Shown here piece by piece: positions 34,139 through 46,648 of a stretch of 64,000 bases of DNA. The stretch lies in assembly GCA_030704615.1 (NCBI GenBank), contig CM060733.1, positions 37,882,001 to 37,946,000 on the forward strand, read 5' to 3'. How positions within the stretch are numbered: the stretch's first letter is position 1; every line of letters begins with the position of its first letter. The stretch comes from Takakia lepidozioides. Taxonomy: Eukaryota; Streptophyta; Takakiopsida; Takakiales; Takakiaceae. The notes beneath the pieces were generated by a model. The model ran no database searches. It was not told the origin of the DNA and worked only from the letters and a program-made list of their open reading frames with translations. A program made the translations under genes and the position numbers.

Positions 34139-36742
34139 CCACCATACAGTAACACTTTTGTGTGCAAGTTTTGTAGGCTACCACCTTGTTGCCTTACATT
34201 GTGTGGCGCCAGAATGTACTATGTGGTGCATCGATTCAAAACCCTAATTAGAGCGTGTGTCCTTTTCGGTTTTCACAACCACCCTGTGTCCAAGGGGGAT
34301 TACAGGGAGAGCGTTGAGACAGTCTCGCGTCTGATAAGGCAAGAGTTGGATACCAATCCAAGTGGAACCACTTCTGCAATTGCCATGGGGGTGAGCAAGT
34401 CCTTTCTGGAAAGCCGTATTTTGTGTGCATCAGATTCGGTTGGAGGAAAACTGGAGGGACCAACTTTGGACATTGTTATGGACCATTTCTCAACATTGAC
34501 TTCTCCAAACATTAGGAATCAAGTGAACGCTTTGAGAATGGGCTCTGGGAGCCGAGGTTATATGGACAATATTATGGATTTGAAGAAAAAGAGCATGTAC
34601 GACTACTTCCAAGACAACGTTTTCCCGGGACAAGGAGCCAGGAAAGTATTCATGTTTAAAATGTCCACAAAAGGTGAGGGGCAGCGGAGTCAGCCTAGTT
34701 AAACGTATGCAAAAGGGTGGCGATCTTGGCAATTGCTTCCTTATGTTCGATTACGTGAAGAGGGTTAAAGACTGGACCACAATGGCATGTCATGTTTACG
34801 ACCCTGTGTATCAGCGTGTCATGACAATTGCAGTGTGTGACATGCAGCCAGAGGACACAGAATCACAGCAGCTCATGTGGGAAGCTCTCATTCGCGTTAT
34901 GGCCTCCAATGGTTTCCCATCTCCAAATTTTGTTGGTTTCATGGCCGACAGTGCTCAAGCGAACTTCAACGCAGTCCGCATTGTGTTCGAGACGGGAGAT
35001 CCAAAAGTGCTCATGCCTGGAAGAGAACGTACGTGTCTTTTCCAGTGGACACAATCCCTAGACAAACACACAAAGGCAGACATCAAGCTGGATATGCAGA
35101 GTATGCATCGTCAACTGTGCAAACAGTACAAAGACGCCAAAACTATGGGGGAAGCAAATACATTGTTCCAGACAATTCGTGTCTGGTGGTACTCATCTGG
35201 AGCGGCATCGGAAGACAGCATGAGGGCACTGGAAGACTTGTTTGCATTTTGGCACTTCCGTTACCGACAGTGGGGAGCGGCCATGACAACGGTGAGCGGT
35301 TTGCATTCATCTTCCTTTCGGTGCTTCGGATTTTCAGAGTCCCAATCCTAATATCGGCTTTTGCACCTTGCAGCATATGTCCATTGAGGAGATGGCGGAC
35401 ATGCCTTCTTGCAATCTAGCGGAGACAGTGCACAATGTCTGGTTGCAGCAATCCGGCAAAAAAGGAAGAGATTTGTATGAGGCCACGGCCGATGACGTGA
35501 TCCGTGCTCTTCAGCAGCAAACCAGATACAAATCATTCTTGAGGGGTGGCCTTGGTGGTAAAGGCCCGGACAAGAGTGAGTTGATCTTGTGGGCAACCAG
35601 AAGATCAGGGGATCCTACCAAAATAGCACGGGCAGTGAGCATAGATGGCACCCCTCTCGTGGGTAGAGTTCTCCATCTGGAAGGCGAAGAGAGATTCGGG
35701 TCTTGCAAACGGAAATTGGACACCCCTCCCGGATCGGATGCAGATTCCCATAGGGCGGACAGGGTCAACTTCTCCACGCCACGTGCTCCCTTGGATCAGA
35801 GATGGAATTGTGGAACATCCACAAGTGAGGGTCATTCAGCCCCAGACCAGACCCATGCATCAAGCACTGTCACTGCAATGGTTGAAGACCAGAACAAGGT
35901 GCTGCATGTAATGGAGTCCATGTGCTTGGACAAGGTTTGGCATATAGAATGCATAAGTGCTGGATCGCGTGTGAAATGCGTGACGATCAGAGCCACCAAT
36001 CATGAAAAATGTACATCTTTAATGAAGCAAAGAACGCACTGCAGCTCCTACATTCATTGGTTTGTTTCTCCCTTACGGACAAGGAGAGGCAAAGAACCAC
36101 AAGTTCTGGTTCTGCGCTGACGATTGCGGGAGATGTGTGTGTGGGACAATGAGGCCCTCCATGGTGAGGAAGCCTACTCCACCAACCGTGTGGCCTGTGA
36201 TGCGCACAAGTCTCACTCACCAAGAGATCGCAATGCTGGAAGAGGCGAATTTCTCCCTAGCCAGACATTCCATTGCACGTGGAGGTGCTTCAAGTTCAAG
36301 TGGTTTGCGGGTACCCCCACCTGACGCTCATTTATGGCCAAACAGACGGAATGGGAAGCTGGTTCGACGATTCCCTCCAACCGCAGAACATTACAGCAAA
36401 ATCGAGTCCGCGAGAATGCTTCACGCTTGTGTTGCGGCAACAATGGAAGTGCTTGATCCAGGGTACGGTCGGGTCTTCACCATGATCTCATCCGCATCTG
36501 CCCTGCAAGACAGGACGTACGACATCACTGTTTCCAATTTTCCCAATTGCACCTGTCCTGGTTTTGTTGGTATGCTTTCAAGTAGTTTGGGAAAGAAAGG
36601 GAAGTTCATACTGTGCAAACATCTTTATTTCGTCTTCTTGAGAAGGATGGTTTGTGATCCAAAGCGCGACTTCTTCATTCACCAAGCCACTATGAGTTTC
36701 AACGAAGTTAACACACTTCTACAGTGGGATACAAGCCCATAG
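34139..36742 (+). pseudogene. MULE-like transposase with SWIM zinc finger (copy 2, 5'-truncated)
   Basis: Begins at NTFVCKFCRLPPCC, directly after a SINE-like repeat, so the N-terminal domain is lost. It then shows FGFHNHPVSKGD (end of the zinc motif), MACHVYDPVYQRVMTIAVCD, GFMADSAQANFNAVRIVF, RTCLFQWTQSLDKHTK, an intron (about 35292-35373, between MTT and HMSIEEMADMPSC), FWFCADDCGRCVCGT, and an intact SWIM motif NCTCPGF...CKHLYFVFL. It ends at 36740-36742 and AATAAA follows near 36761. It is better preserved than copy 1: one extra G near 34680 and one frameshift near 36070 are the visible defects after truncation. Confidence 0.85.
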
Positions 36743-36941
36743 ACAGCATGCACTTGACATGAATAAATCTGTATTTTCCTTGACTACAACTTGTAATGGA
36801 ATGACTGTTCAAGTCCAGTGTCTCTCAGTGTATGTCCTCTAACATCTTCGCAATGCGTGGGTCAACGCATTTGTCGCATTGGTTCGTCCACCTCTTTTCA
36901 TTTGCAAACACAACAAGCTTCCTTCAGATAGACAGTCTCGG

Positions 36942-37190
36942 AAATCAACCTCATGTTAACACGAGGTTGACTTGAAGTTCTCCAAATCCACCTTGTGTCG
37001 ACACAAGGTTGATTTTAGTTCTAAGAAAACAACATCGTGTTAATATCAGGTTGATTTGAACATCTCCAAATCAACCTTATGTTGACACAAAGTTGATTTC
37101 TGTTCCAGGAAAACAACCTCATGTTAACACAACGTTCATTTCAGTTCTAGAGTTTAGGGTTCTAGGGTTTCAGAAGCTTCTGTTAACACA
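36942..37190. repeat. Type-A2 palindromes downstream of transposase copy 2
   Basis: Five copies plus a half copy at about 36942, 36984, 37027, 37067, 37110 and 37171, period 40-43 bp. Arms are AAATCAACCTTGTG and CACAAGGTTGATTT, i.e. the type-A palindrome with GCG/CGC replaced by GTG/CAC in every copy. Each is followed by CTCCAAAT- or CAGGAAAA-like linkers. Confidence 0.9.
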
Positions 37191-37636
37191 AGGTTGAACT
37201 CCAGGAAAGCCTGAAACCCTTAATCCGTTTCACCTTCATGTGGTGAAATCAGTAGTTGTAGGCTCCACGGTTATAGGCCCACCTTCTTTGTGGTGACGTG
37301 GCATGACATGGGCCAGGCTCACGCCACGTCAGCATCAGCGCCACGCCTAGTTGCACATTTGGACGTGACGTGGCATTGACGCGTCAGCGTCATGTCCGAC
37401 GTCAGCGACGGACGTACGTCACGTCACGTTCTAAACGGACGTTACTGTACATAAATATGTTTATTTTTTTACTTTACTATTGATTATTTACTATGAGAAC
37501 CAACGTGGCAACCGATGTGGCCTCATTACGTGGACTTCATTATTTATCTGTAAAATTCATATATTATGATTTATATTGTCAATCATGCGACCGTCAGCAA
37601 CAGTTGATCGGACAATTTAAAAAAAAATAAAAAATA

Positions 37637-38077
37637 GGTGCGACCACCAGAAAGGGGTGGTCGCACATTTTTTCTTATTTTTTAAATGGGTGCGACCACC
37701 AGCAGGTGGTGGTCGCAGCATTTTCATTTTTTTTTAATAGGTACGACCACAAGCAGAGGGTGGTCGTACATTTTTACATTTTTAAAAAATTGAGTGCGAC
37801 CACGAGCAGGTGGTGGTCGCAACATTTTCAATTTTTTTTAAATAGATGTAATCACCAGCAGGGGATGGTCGCACATTTTTAATTATTTTTTAAATGGGTG
37901 CGACCACCAGCCGGTGGTGGTCGCAGATTTTTTCTTTTTTGTTATTAGGTACGACCACTTATGGGGGGTCGCACATTTTCGTTTTGTTTTTAAAAAGGTG
38001 CGACCACCAGCAGAGGGGGGGTCGCAACAGTTTTTTTTGTTTTGTTATTAGCTACGACCTCCCATAGGTGCGACCGC
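37637..38077. repeat. Type-C hairpin cluster, left (about nine units)
   Basis: Units of about 52 bp each contain arms TGCGACCACC and GGTGGTCGCA around AGCAG, separated by T-rich spacers (ATTTTTTCTTATTTTTTAAA-like). The cluster ends about 77 bp before the TATA box of the kinase-like gene. Confidence 0.95.
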
Positions 38078-38153
38078 TACCTGGACATGTGGCGAGGTGC
38101 GAATGGCCAGCAGAGGCGGTCGAGCGCCGCTCAAGGCAGGCCTCTCCAGGCAG

Positions 38154-38160
38154 TATATAA
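38154..38160 (+). promoter_or_regulatory. TATA box of the kinase-like gene
   Basis: CAGTATATAAGGG lies 215 bp upstream of the ATG at 38375 and just downstream of the type-C hairpins. The same arrangement is seen at the other two genes of the element. Confidence 0.6.
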
Positions 38161-38374
38161 GGGCCTACCCCTATTCCCAATCCATTTTTTTTCCCTCTCT
38201 GTGAGTGCGGTTCTGGGGCTTCTTGGAGTTTCAACTTCGGTGGCCAGAACTGAGCCGTGGGGGGGGGGGAAGAAAGTGGATTTGTGTAAGGGAGGAGTTT
38301 TTGTTTTTTTTCCCTGGGACTGCGGGAGACAGTTTTGACACGAAGCCGCGTCTATTCCGCAGAGTACTTTCATC

Positions 38375-39883
38375 ATGTCCGGAAACATTGCTTCGAACGC
38401 AGTGTCAGGGGGTTCCTTGAGAAGTGGGCGTAAAGGTAGGAAGCGTAAACATGCACATGAACGGGATAGTCAGGTCAATAAAAAAGACTATCCAAGCGCA
38501 GAGGCCGCGAAGGTGGTGAAGCAAGTAGTGCTGGATTATTTGAAGGACAATGACATAATGCGTTTGAATCTTTTGTATGTCCGACATGGGAATGAAGGGT
38601 TCCTTAGATTCTAGCACAATATGGAGATGAGAATGAGGGAGGCTTTGGGCGGGGCTGAATGGGAGGAGGACAGGGCGAATTTCCAGGTCACGAAATGGAT
38701 GGAGGACCGGGCCCATGATGCCACATGGAATCTGAGGCAAACCATGGACAAGTTTGTTACGAGAACACTTGTAGCTGAAGGTCGCATGCCAACTTTGGAG
38801 GAGGAGTTGTTTGTGCTTGTGGATTGGTGGTCTGACATGACAAAGGCCCACGCCAAACGACGTACGAAACCACTCCCATGGAAGGCAGGGTCCTCGTCCG
38901 CGGATGCGGCATTGAACGTGAGATACATGTCCACAAACGCACAGGTACAATAACTCGACGCGCCCAAACATGGAGGGTATGGTACAATTCGAAGGGTTAG
39001 AATTATTGGGGATCAATTCATTCCTCCATCCTGGGAGCTAGCAGGGACAACGCCCAGGGAAACAAATGCTGAGCTTGCCAAAGTCCAACATAACAATGAG
39101 GCGTTGGCTGTAAAATTCCATCATTTCGGCATCATAAAGTATTTTGCGTTGCATCCACGTCGAAATGAAGGTTACACACATTGGTGGAACGGGGGGACCA
39201 TACGATCATGGTTGAGTATTGACAGGAAATGGGGGAATGATCGGGATAACAGGGAGTTAATGGAACGACGGGGGACGGAGCATGAAATGCAGGAGGTCAA
39301 CCGACTAGTTCGATTCCGACAGAATCGCACCCAATTGGCATGGGCGCTTTTGCACATCATGCTCAACGTCCATAATCACCACCTCTTGCACAACGACATG
39401 TTCCCCGACAACATCTAGTTGCATTTTCCACAAGGGTCTGAAGATGTGTACATCGGGGTATGCGATTGGGGGATGGCCTCCACGACGGATGACCCAAAAA
39501 CCATGTTGTACATTTTCGAGAGCAGAGACAAGATGATAAAGACTCTCGCACATAGATGGTGGATTGCACCTGAAATTGCAATTGTTCATAATGTAGCCAA
39601 CAATCAGTCAAATGGCACACCTCGTAGGCCCCCTCTAACCGTGCCATCAGAGACCTTTGCAATTGGGAAGATAGCCCAGGCAATAAATGGGGGTAACACG
39701 TTCGATGCAAGCCTGTTCAACGATATGTCTACTGGAACATGTTTTGCTTTGGCTCTGGAAAACTTGTGTGTAAACACAGTAGAGTTGCGGTACAAACTAG
39801 AAAATGTTGTGAAGCGTTTCATGACGGGGCTATTCAATTGGCCTGAGTCCAAAAATTGCTGGAGGATAGATAGAAACTTGTAG
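38375..39883 (+). pseudogene. Protein-kinase-like gene inside the hAT element
   Basis: One continuous frame of 503 codons from ATG 38375 with in-frame stops at 38612 (TAG), 38951 (TAA) and 39416 (TAG) but no frameshift. The N-terminus has a basic, NLS-like GRKGRKRKH. Kinase landmarks in order: GGYGTIRRV (Gly loop), LAVKFHHF (subdomain II Lys), HHLLHNDMFPDNI (catalytic loop, with HND for HRD), YIGVCDWGMAS (DWG for DFG), HRWWIAPEI (APE) and ETFAIGKIAQAI (subdomain IX). The 160 residues before the Gly loop are not recognised. Catalytic Asp and Asn are kept, so the ancestor was probably active. The family within the kinome is unclear. Confidence 0.7.
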
Positions 39884-42800
39884 ACCTCTGACTATACATC
39901 ATGTTGGATAAATGTTGTTTTCAATTGTGTTTGTCTCATACCATAATGTTTTAATGGTTTGTTACTTGCCCATCACCTGGGTCCATCATATGGGATAATC
40001 AAGCACCACACCCACGAATCTTGAAGAGTGACAGTGTACACCGGGTCAATGGGTGAACCAATCGTTCCCCCAAATGATTTTAGATTGATTTGAAACTTTG
40101 GGAGTGTCTTGTACATGCCCTCTTTAAGTTACCGGACAAGTATGAGGTCAATCTAAAATGGTTTAAAGGGTAAACCAATAGTTCCCCTATTAAATGATTC
40201 ATGATTGAAAATTGGTTGAAAGGTTTAACGAGTCGTTCGGGGGGCAAATGATTTTTTCTTCGCTTGCAACTTTGTGTATGTGATTTGTACGTACTTAAGC
40301 ATATATGGACCAAGTTGAACTTCAACAAAGTTGTTTGAATGGGTTATTCAAATTCATAACGGAGGTATGTGTCATATAGACGAGAAACAACCTTTCACCT
40401 GCACATGAATTGTTTTTAATTCCATTGTGAAGCCATATGCTTGATAACAACATGAAGAGTTTGCATGCAAAATATCACCATGAACAGACATCGTCTGCAT
40501 TCAAAACACATTTTATTCCCTCATTTGCATTCCAAGATGAAGTTATCTTCAACTTTATGCACTTTTCATAGAGAGTTCTGCAATAGTGAGCATAGAACAA
40601 AGGATGAACATTTTTTTTCAAACATTTTTCTTTGATACATTTTTTGGCAAGGATGTGGTGGTGTGAGGGTTCAACTCACAGAACAAAATCAAGCCAAAAA
40701 CAAAATCATTGCGCCCCACAAATCCACAATCCTATGCCCTCTAAATCATTTTATTTAGTAAAAATCCAATTCAATTCAAAATTGGATGAAAGTGTGAACG
40801 GAAACTTCCCCAATAAATGATATTTTATTTATCCGAAACTTTGCAAGTGTCTTCTACATGCCCTCTTACACGTCTTTGAGAAGTATGACATCAATCTAAA
40901 ATGGTTTAAAGGGTGAACCAATCGTCCCCCTACCAAATGATTTTAAATTGATTTGAAACTTTGCAAGTGTCTTGTACATGCCCTCTTACAAGTCTTTCAC
41001 AAGTTTCAAGTCAATCTAAAATGGTTGAAAGCGTGAATCAATCATGAACATATCAAATAATTTTTTAGTGCTTTAAAGCTTTGCAAGTGTCTTTCACATG
41101 CCATCTTAAAGGTACCGGACAAGTATGAGGTCAGTAAAATATGGTTGAAAAGGTGAACCAATTGTTCCCCTATCAAATGATTTTACATTGCTTTGAAGCT
41201 TTGCAAGTGTCAGCCACATGCCCTCTTACAAGTACCGGACAAGTATGACATAAAAAAAAATGGTTGAAAGGGTGAACCAATCATTCCGCTATCAAATGAT
41301 TTTATATTGCTTTGGATGTCACTGGTTTGGATGTCATTGCTTTGGTAATTCTAGCCCCCCAATGGCCCATTCTAATCCTTGAATTACAATTCAAAATGCA
41401 ATTCAAGCCCTTAAAATTGGTAATGCCAGTACCTAAAATGACCCAACTCCGGCCGCCCCTCAAATTGTAATTTGAACCCTTGAAATTGTCAATTCCAACC
41501 CCTCAAATTGCAATTCTAGCCCCTGAAATGGCAATTCCAGCCCCTCAAATTGCAACTATAGCCTGTGAAATGGCAATTGCTAGTGCAGCCCCTGAAATGG
41601 CAATTTCAGCCCTTGAAATTGGCTATGGGTGAACCAATCATTCCCCTGCCAGATGATTTTGGATTGATTTGAAACTTTGCGAGTGTCTTCTACATGCCCT
41701 CTTAAAGTTACTGGACAAGTATGATGTCAATGTAAAATGGTTCAAAGGGTGAATCAACAGTTTCCCTGTTGGATGATTCAGGATTAATCATTAACGATTG
41801 ATCTCATATTACACTGGGACCTATCAGATGGTACATTGAACATACTGGCCAAGTCTCAAAGCGAACGAAAATCATTTGGATGCGCAACCATCCGTTCGCC
41901 CATTGAACAAATTTTGATTGATCTCATATTACTTTGGGGCCTCTTATATGGTACATTGAACATACTGGCCAAGTCTCAAAGCAAACCAAAATCATTTCGA
42001 TGGCCAACCATCCGTTGAGCCATTGAATGAATTTCGATTGATCTGATATTAGTCTGGGACATGTGAGAGGATGTCTCAAACGTACTGGCAAAGTTTGGAA
42101 GCAAACAAAAATGATTTGGATGGGCAACCATCCGTTCACCCGTTGAATGTATTTTGTTGGATCTGCTATTACTTTGGGACCTGTTGGACTTCGTTTCGCG
42201 TGCTCGTGTTTTTTTTTTTCATTCCGTTTTTAAATGGGGCGTGTAATGACTCCATATGCAACGTGTGTGCCAAATTTGGAAGCGATCAAAATTCATTTGG
42301 ACCCAAAACCACAGTTTCTTCCCTGTTTTGCACTCCAAACTTGATTTGTGCTCTACTTCATGCACTCTTTATAGAGAGTTTTGCAATAGTGAGCGAAGAG
42401 AACACTTTTTTTTGGGGGCATTTTTGATTGGTCCAAATTTTGGCGGGGGAGTAGCAGTGGGATGTTTGAAGCCGCAGAACAAAATTGAATCAAAAACAAA
42501 ATCGATACGTGCCAGAAACCCCCAATGAAAGGCAGTGTAAACCTATTTATTGGCTGAAAATTAATTGAAATTCAATTACATTCTGGAATGGCTTGGCGTC
42601 GATGGGGAGGCAAATGATTTATTTGTCTGTTCATTTATTTGCGATTAATCGTTAATGTTGAAAAGGATAAACCAAAGGTTCCTTGATTAAATAAATTTTG
42701 AATGATTTGAAATTTTGCCAGTATGTTCTACATGCCCTCTTACATGGACCGGACAAATATGAGATCAATAAAAAAATGGTTCACAAGATGAACCAATGGT

Positions 42801-43131
42801 TACTTGATGTGCCAATTTCTGATTGCTTTCAAACTTTGCCATTGCATTGTATATGCCATCTTAAAGGTACCGGACAAGTATGAGTTCGATTTAAAATATT
42901 GCAATGGGTGAACCAATGGTATCTTCATTTAGTAATTTTTTATTGTTTTGAAACTTTGCCAGTATATTGTATATGCCGTCGAACAGGTACCGAACAAGTA
43001 TGAGGATATTAAAAAATGGTTCAAAAGATGAAACTCGTATTTCTAAAAATTACGTGGACAATACAGTGGGTTGCACATTTAAGTTTTTGCAACCTGAGAC
43101 CTTTGGCCTACTACCTATGTTTCTAGCCTTT
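39884..43131. repeat. Degenerate tandem repeats between the kinase-like and RING genes
   Basis: A ~120-bp unit containing GATTTGAAACTTTGCAAGTG, TACATGCCCTCTTACAAG and ACCGGACAAGTATGAGGTC recurs at about 40050-40200, 40830-41310, 41640-41770 and 42660-43030. A ~110-bp unit (ACTGGCCAAGTCTCAAAGC, GCAACCATCCGTTCGCCCAT) fills 41800-42310. Between 41340 and 41630 lie short copies of CCCCTGAAATGGCAATT. No gene is seen; both flanking genes end toward this region. Confidence 0.8.
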
Positions 43132-45703
43132 CTAGTCATCTTCATCTAGATTAATTACTTCGTTGTCGTCATCTCCAGATGTTGATGAAGATGCTCCGGG
43201 TGTAGAGGACGTGCCTCCACCAGTACGGAGAGCTCGAGCCTGGGCTCGAGTGGTCAAAGAGGGACCCAGTGTTGTGTGGTCCACCCTTTCCATCATGCGT
43301 AGCGTTCTAGGCGAGTGTTGACTCTCTTCCATATTTGCCATAGCCGGGTTTGTTGCTCTTGCTACGGCTTCATGCAATTTTTCAATTAAATCCGGTATGT
43401 TTGGAAGTGGCAAGATTACCCCTAGAATAGGGGCAACTTGGGCACGCCATGTGTTCTGCCAATACCGAACAACACTCCTGATGGCAGCCTTGAAATTGTC
43501 CAACACCTCCTCCTGTTGAGGGTCTCTGCGTAACTCTGGAGGAAACGGCCCTTCATCCCGACGAGGCACCCAATACCTCTCATTCATATTATCCCAATGG
43601 ATGTTAATGTCCTCCAACTCCCTCAGAAATAGGTCTCTCCCAATCGGTTCGCGATTATATGGGTCGTTTTTCGCTGGCATCCACGGATCCTCAGGTAGTC
43701 GAAAAAATCTTTGTTTGGTACAGCTCCAATGCCCTCCCAAGTTTCGGCAAAAAAAACTCTCTTTCGACTGGGTCCCGTATGCCTCTAGCACGCACGGTTA
43801 TTTCCCAGTTGGATGTCACCCAAAAGGTCACCGGATCTTTAACCCTAGATTTAGTCAAGGCATCCAAGGCGTGCATCTCTCTTGGAGCATCCCATGTCAT
43901 TGTCTTCCCCCAGTGCTGACAATTTAAAAAATCGTAAGGCTCCACATCCAATGGCATGTTGTACCGGTTGTACTCGTATCCCGTGGGCATATTGTCTTGC
44001 AACCCAAACACCTCGTAGAAACGTCGATGGATTGGTCCACGGCAGTCAGGGCATTGGCTGGCTCGCATGGCTGCCGATAAGAGACATGTGGGGTGGAACA
44101 AATGGCCACATGAACCAAGCATATAGCCTCCCTCCGGTCTGTAAGGGTTTAGGCACATTGTGCACACCGCACCATCTGTTACCCATGACGGTGGATTGCT
44201 CCGTGGTATCCACGTCCGCGATTCCTCATGAATGCCGGATGACATCCTCGGCCTGCTATCCCACTCATCCTCTACTTCCAAATCCCAGTTTATGCTCTTA
44301 TTGGTATCGGAAATTGTATGTACACAGTGCTCAAACATGACATCCACATCACCCCATGTGGTGAATCCAGTGTACTTCGACGTGAATACATCACGCACAG
44401 TGTGGCGCCTTTGCAAATTAGCAGAGATGCTATCTACGCTTCGATTCGACAAACGTGCTGCACGTTGGAGGGAGGATAACGTTTCTTCTATCTGTGTTTC
44501 CCGCGATGCTAGATGGCCCGCCCATGTCACCCAGTTCCGCCAATTCCCCTTCAACCATGGCCACGATCGGATTTGCATGGCATTTGAGTACCGATATGCA
44601 ACAGCCCTAGCTTGGTCACGTTCCCCCACAAACTGCTCTAATTCATGTTCCTGGGCCGATGTAATTTGCACGACTGAACATTCCCCGGTTTCCACTATGG
44701 GGTCCTTCCCTTTTCTTGCCCTCCTTGCCGCAAGTCTTTCTTCCTCAACCCTCGTCGGGTCCAGTTCAGGTGTTTATACTTCATTCCCATACCCGATTGA
44801 GTCAACCCCGTCGATGACGCGGTCAATGTCCATTGGTGGCATATCCAAACGCACCAATATGTCTTGCTCGTTGGTGATTGGCCTCGGGTCCTGAAGCACA
44901 CCGCGTACGCTGTCGAGAGTCCCCAACTCCATTCTTTCCAGCAACTTCGCTATTTGCCACAGTTACAAATGAAGAATGTCTTGCAGGACATTGCAGATCC
45001 TTGATGTGCTGTTCATGTGCGGCCAACTGTTCCTCCAACGGAAAGCGTACTCGCCCCCCTCCACCTCAGACGTTGAAGCCTCGGCTGCGGAGATCTGTTG
45101 CGGCATATAATCTGGAGGTTGGTCCTCCTGTACCTCCCACACCACCACTGCGTTTGTCGTTCCTCCTTTTTTCACCTCGTCGTTTCTATCCAACCGTATG
45201 ATGTCCTGCTCCTGACGTATATACAAGTTTGGGATATCAGAGAGCATGTATAGTCTAGTACGCTGTCTCACAGTGGCAGTTTGTCAATCCATTGATTGCA
45301 ATAAAATCAACTCTGTGTACAACATGGCCGTAAATAAATACGGGACCTTGTTGTTGACGAGCGGTTGACCCCACAATGTTGTATGTACCTCCTCTGCCCT
45401 GTGGCAGAAATGCGGGTTAGCGCAGGAATGCAAGCTAGCTTGATTTTGTTTGGTTTGTGGCTCATGCCTATCTTTGGGCCACAAACGATTTATATGACAC
45501 CAGTCCACAAATTTCCTACAGTCACCAAGCGACCACCGCTGCCCCAACCTCCAAACCTCCCAACCTGGTTCCGCAAGAATGTTGGGGTCATTGTATATGT
45601 CCCAACAAAGTTCGCGCCTGGCCCCTTTCGGTTTTTTTTGGGGAGGTCTAGGTTCATTATCCTCATCTCTGGGATGACCTCCTTTGTCTTCCTCCTCCGC
45701 CAT
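43132..45703 (-). pseudogene. RING-finger protein gene inside the hAT element
   Basis: ATG 45703 opens MAEEEDKGGHPRDEDNEPRP, followed by a basic KKPKGARR and about 250 unrecognised residues. The centre has a RING-H2 motif, CTMC...CGHLFHPTC...CPDC (about 44025-44160), typical of E3 ubiquitin ligases. The C-terminal part includes VPRRDEGPFPPELRRDP and a Ser/Asp-rich tail ending VINLDEDD, resembling a SUMO-interacting motif (VINLD plus acids). Breaks: in-frame TGA at 45284, TAA near 44784, frameshifts near 45040 and in a T6 run near 43705. The acidic tail and RING suggest a SUMO-targeted ligase-like role, but that is inference. The gene converges on the kinase-like gene. Confidence 0.65.
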
Positions 45704-46117
45704 TTATGGCTCTGGCTTACCCCTACTCGACAGGTGTTTGCTAAGACAACCCTCCTAAATCGTACCTAATCCTACTCCCTAATGAATCCTCCCCAAATAC
45801 TAGAGGCACGTGTCACACCCTCCGCAGTTCTAAGTGACATGACGGAATGTGCAATGAAAAAAACATGGGTGCCAGAGGAGGGCTTCCCGGGAGGTATTCA
45901 ACATCGATTTTGTGGGAACCAACGGCCAAAAATACCCCCCCACCCAACCAATAACACCTCTCTCCACTCGGACTCAATGACAAGGAATGCAACATCCCAT
46001 CGCCTACCAAGTCCTGGTGTGGAGAAAAGTGAGGGAGAGAATGGCCTCGAAGGCCTTATAAACCCCCCTCCACACTCGGGGCGCGCGCTGTCATCATGAC
46101 TACGCGCGCTACTAATA
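45704..46117 (-). promoter_or_regulatory. Promoter and 5' leader of the RING gene
   Basis: On the minus strand GGGTTTATAAGGCC (TATA at 46055-46063) lies about 350 bp upstream of the ATG and about 55 bp from the middle hairpin cluster. Confidence 0.55.
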
Positions 46118-46648
46118 GTTGCGACCGCCAGCAGGGGGTGGTCGCAAAAAATTTTCTTTTCTTTATTAGGTGCGACCACCAGCAGGGGGGTGGTCGCAGC
46201 AATTTTGTTTAAGAAAAATAGGTGCAACCACCACCTGTTGGTGGTCGCACTGTTTTCCTTTTCTTTAATAGATGAGACCACCAGCAGGGGGGTGGTCGCA
46301 CCATTTTTTTTAAGGTGCGACCACCAGCAGAGGGGTCCTCGCAGGGGGGTAGTCACATATTTTTCTATTTTTTTAATAGCTGCAACCACCAGCAGGGGGG
46401 TGGTTGCACCATTTTTTTTTAGGGGCGACCACCAGCAAGGGGGTGGTCACAGAATTTTCTATTTTGAAATAGTTGCGACCACCAGTAGGGGGGTGGTCGG
46501 ACCATTTTTCTTTTTGGTAAATAGGTGCGACTACCAGCAGGGGGGTGGTCGCAACATTTTTATTTTATTTTAACAGTTGCGACGACCGCTACTGGTGGTC
46601 GCACAATTGTTTTTTCTTAAATAGATGCGACCACAAGGAGGTTGGTCC
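46118..46648. repeat. Type-C hairpin cluster, middle (about ten units)
   Basis: Same hairpin as at 37637 (TGCGACCACC ... GGTGGTCGCA, often with AGCAGGGG between) at about 55-bp spacing, with T-rich linkers. It lies between the 3' end of the transposase gene and the RING promoter. Confidence 0.95.

Noticed and set aside
46190-46573. 127-codon frame across the middle hairpin cluster
   Set aside because: It is repeated translation of the type-C hairpin (TSRGVVAPF-like), not a gene.
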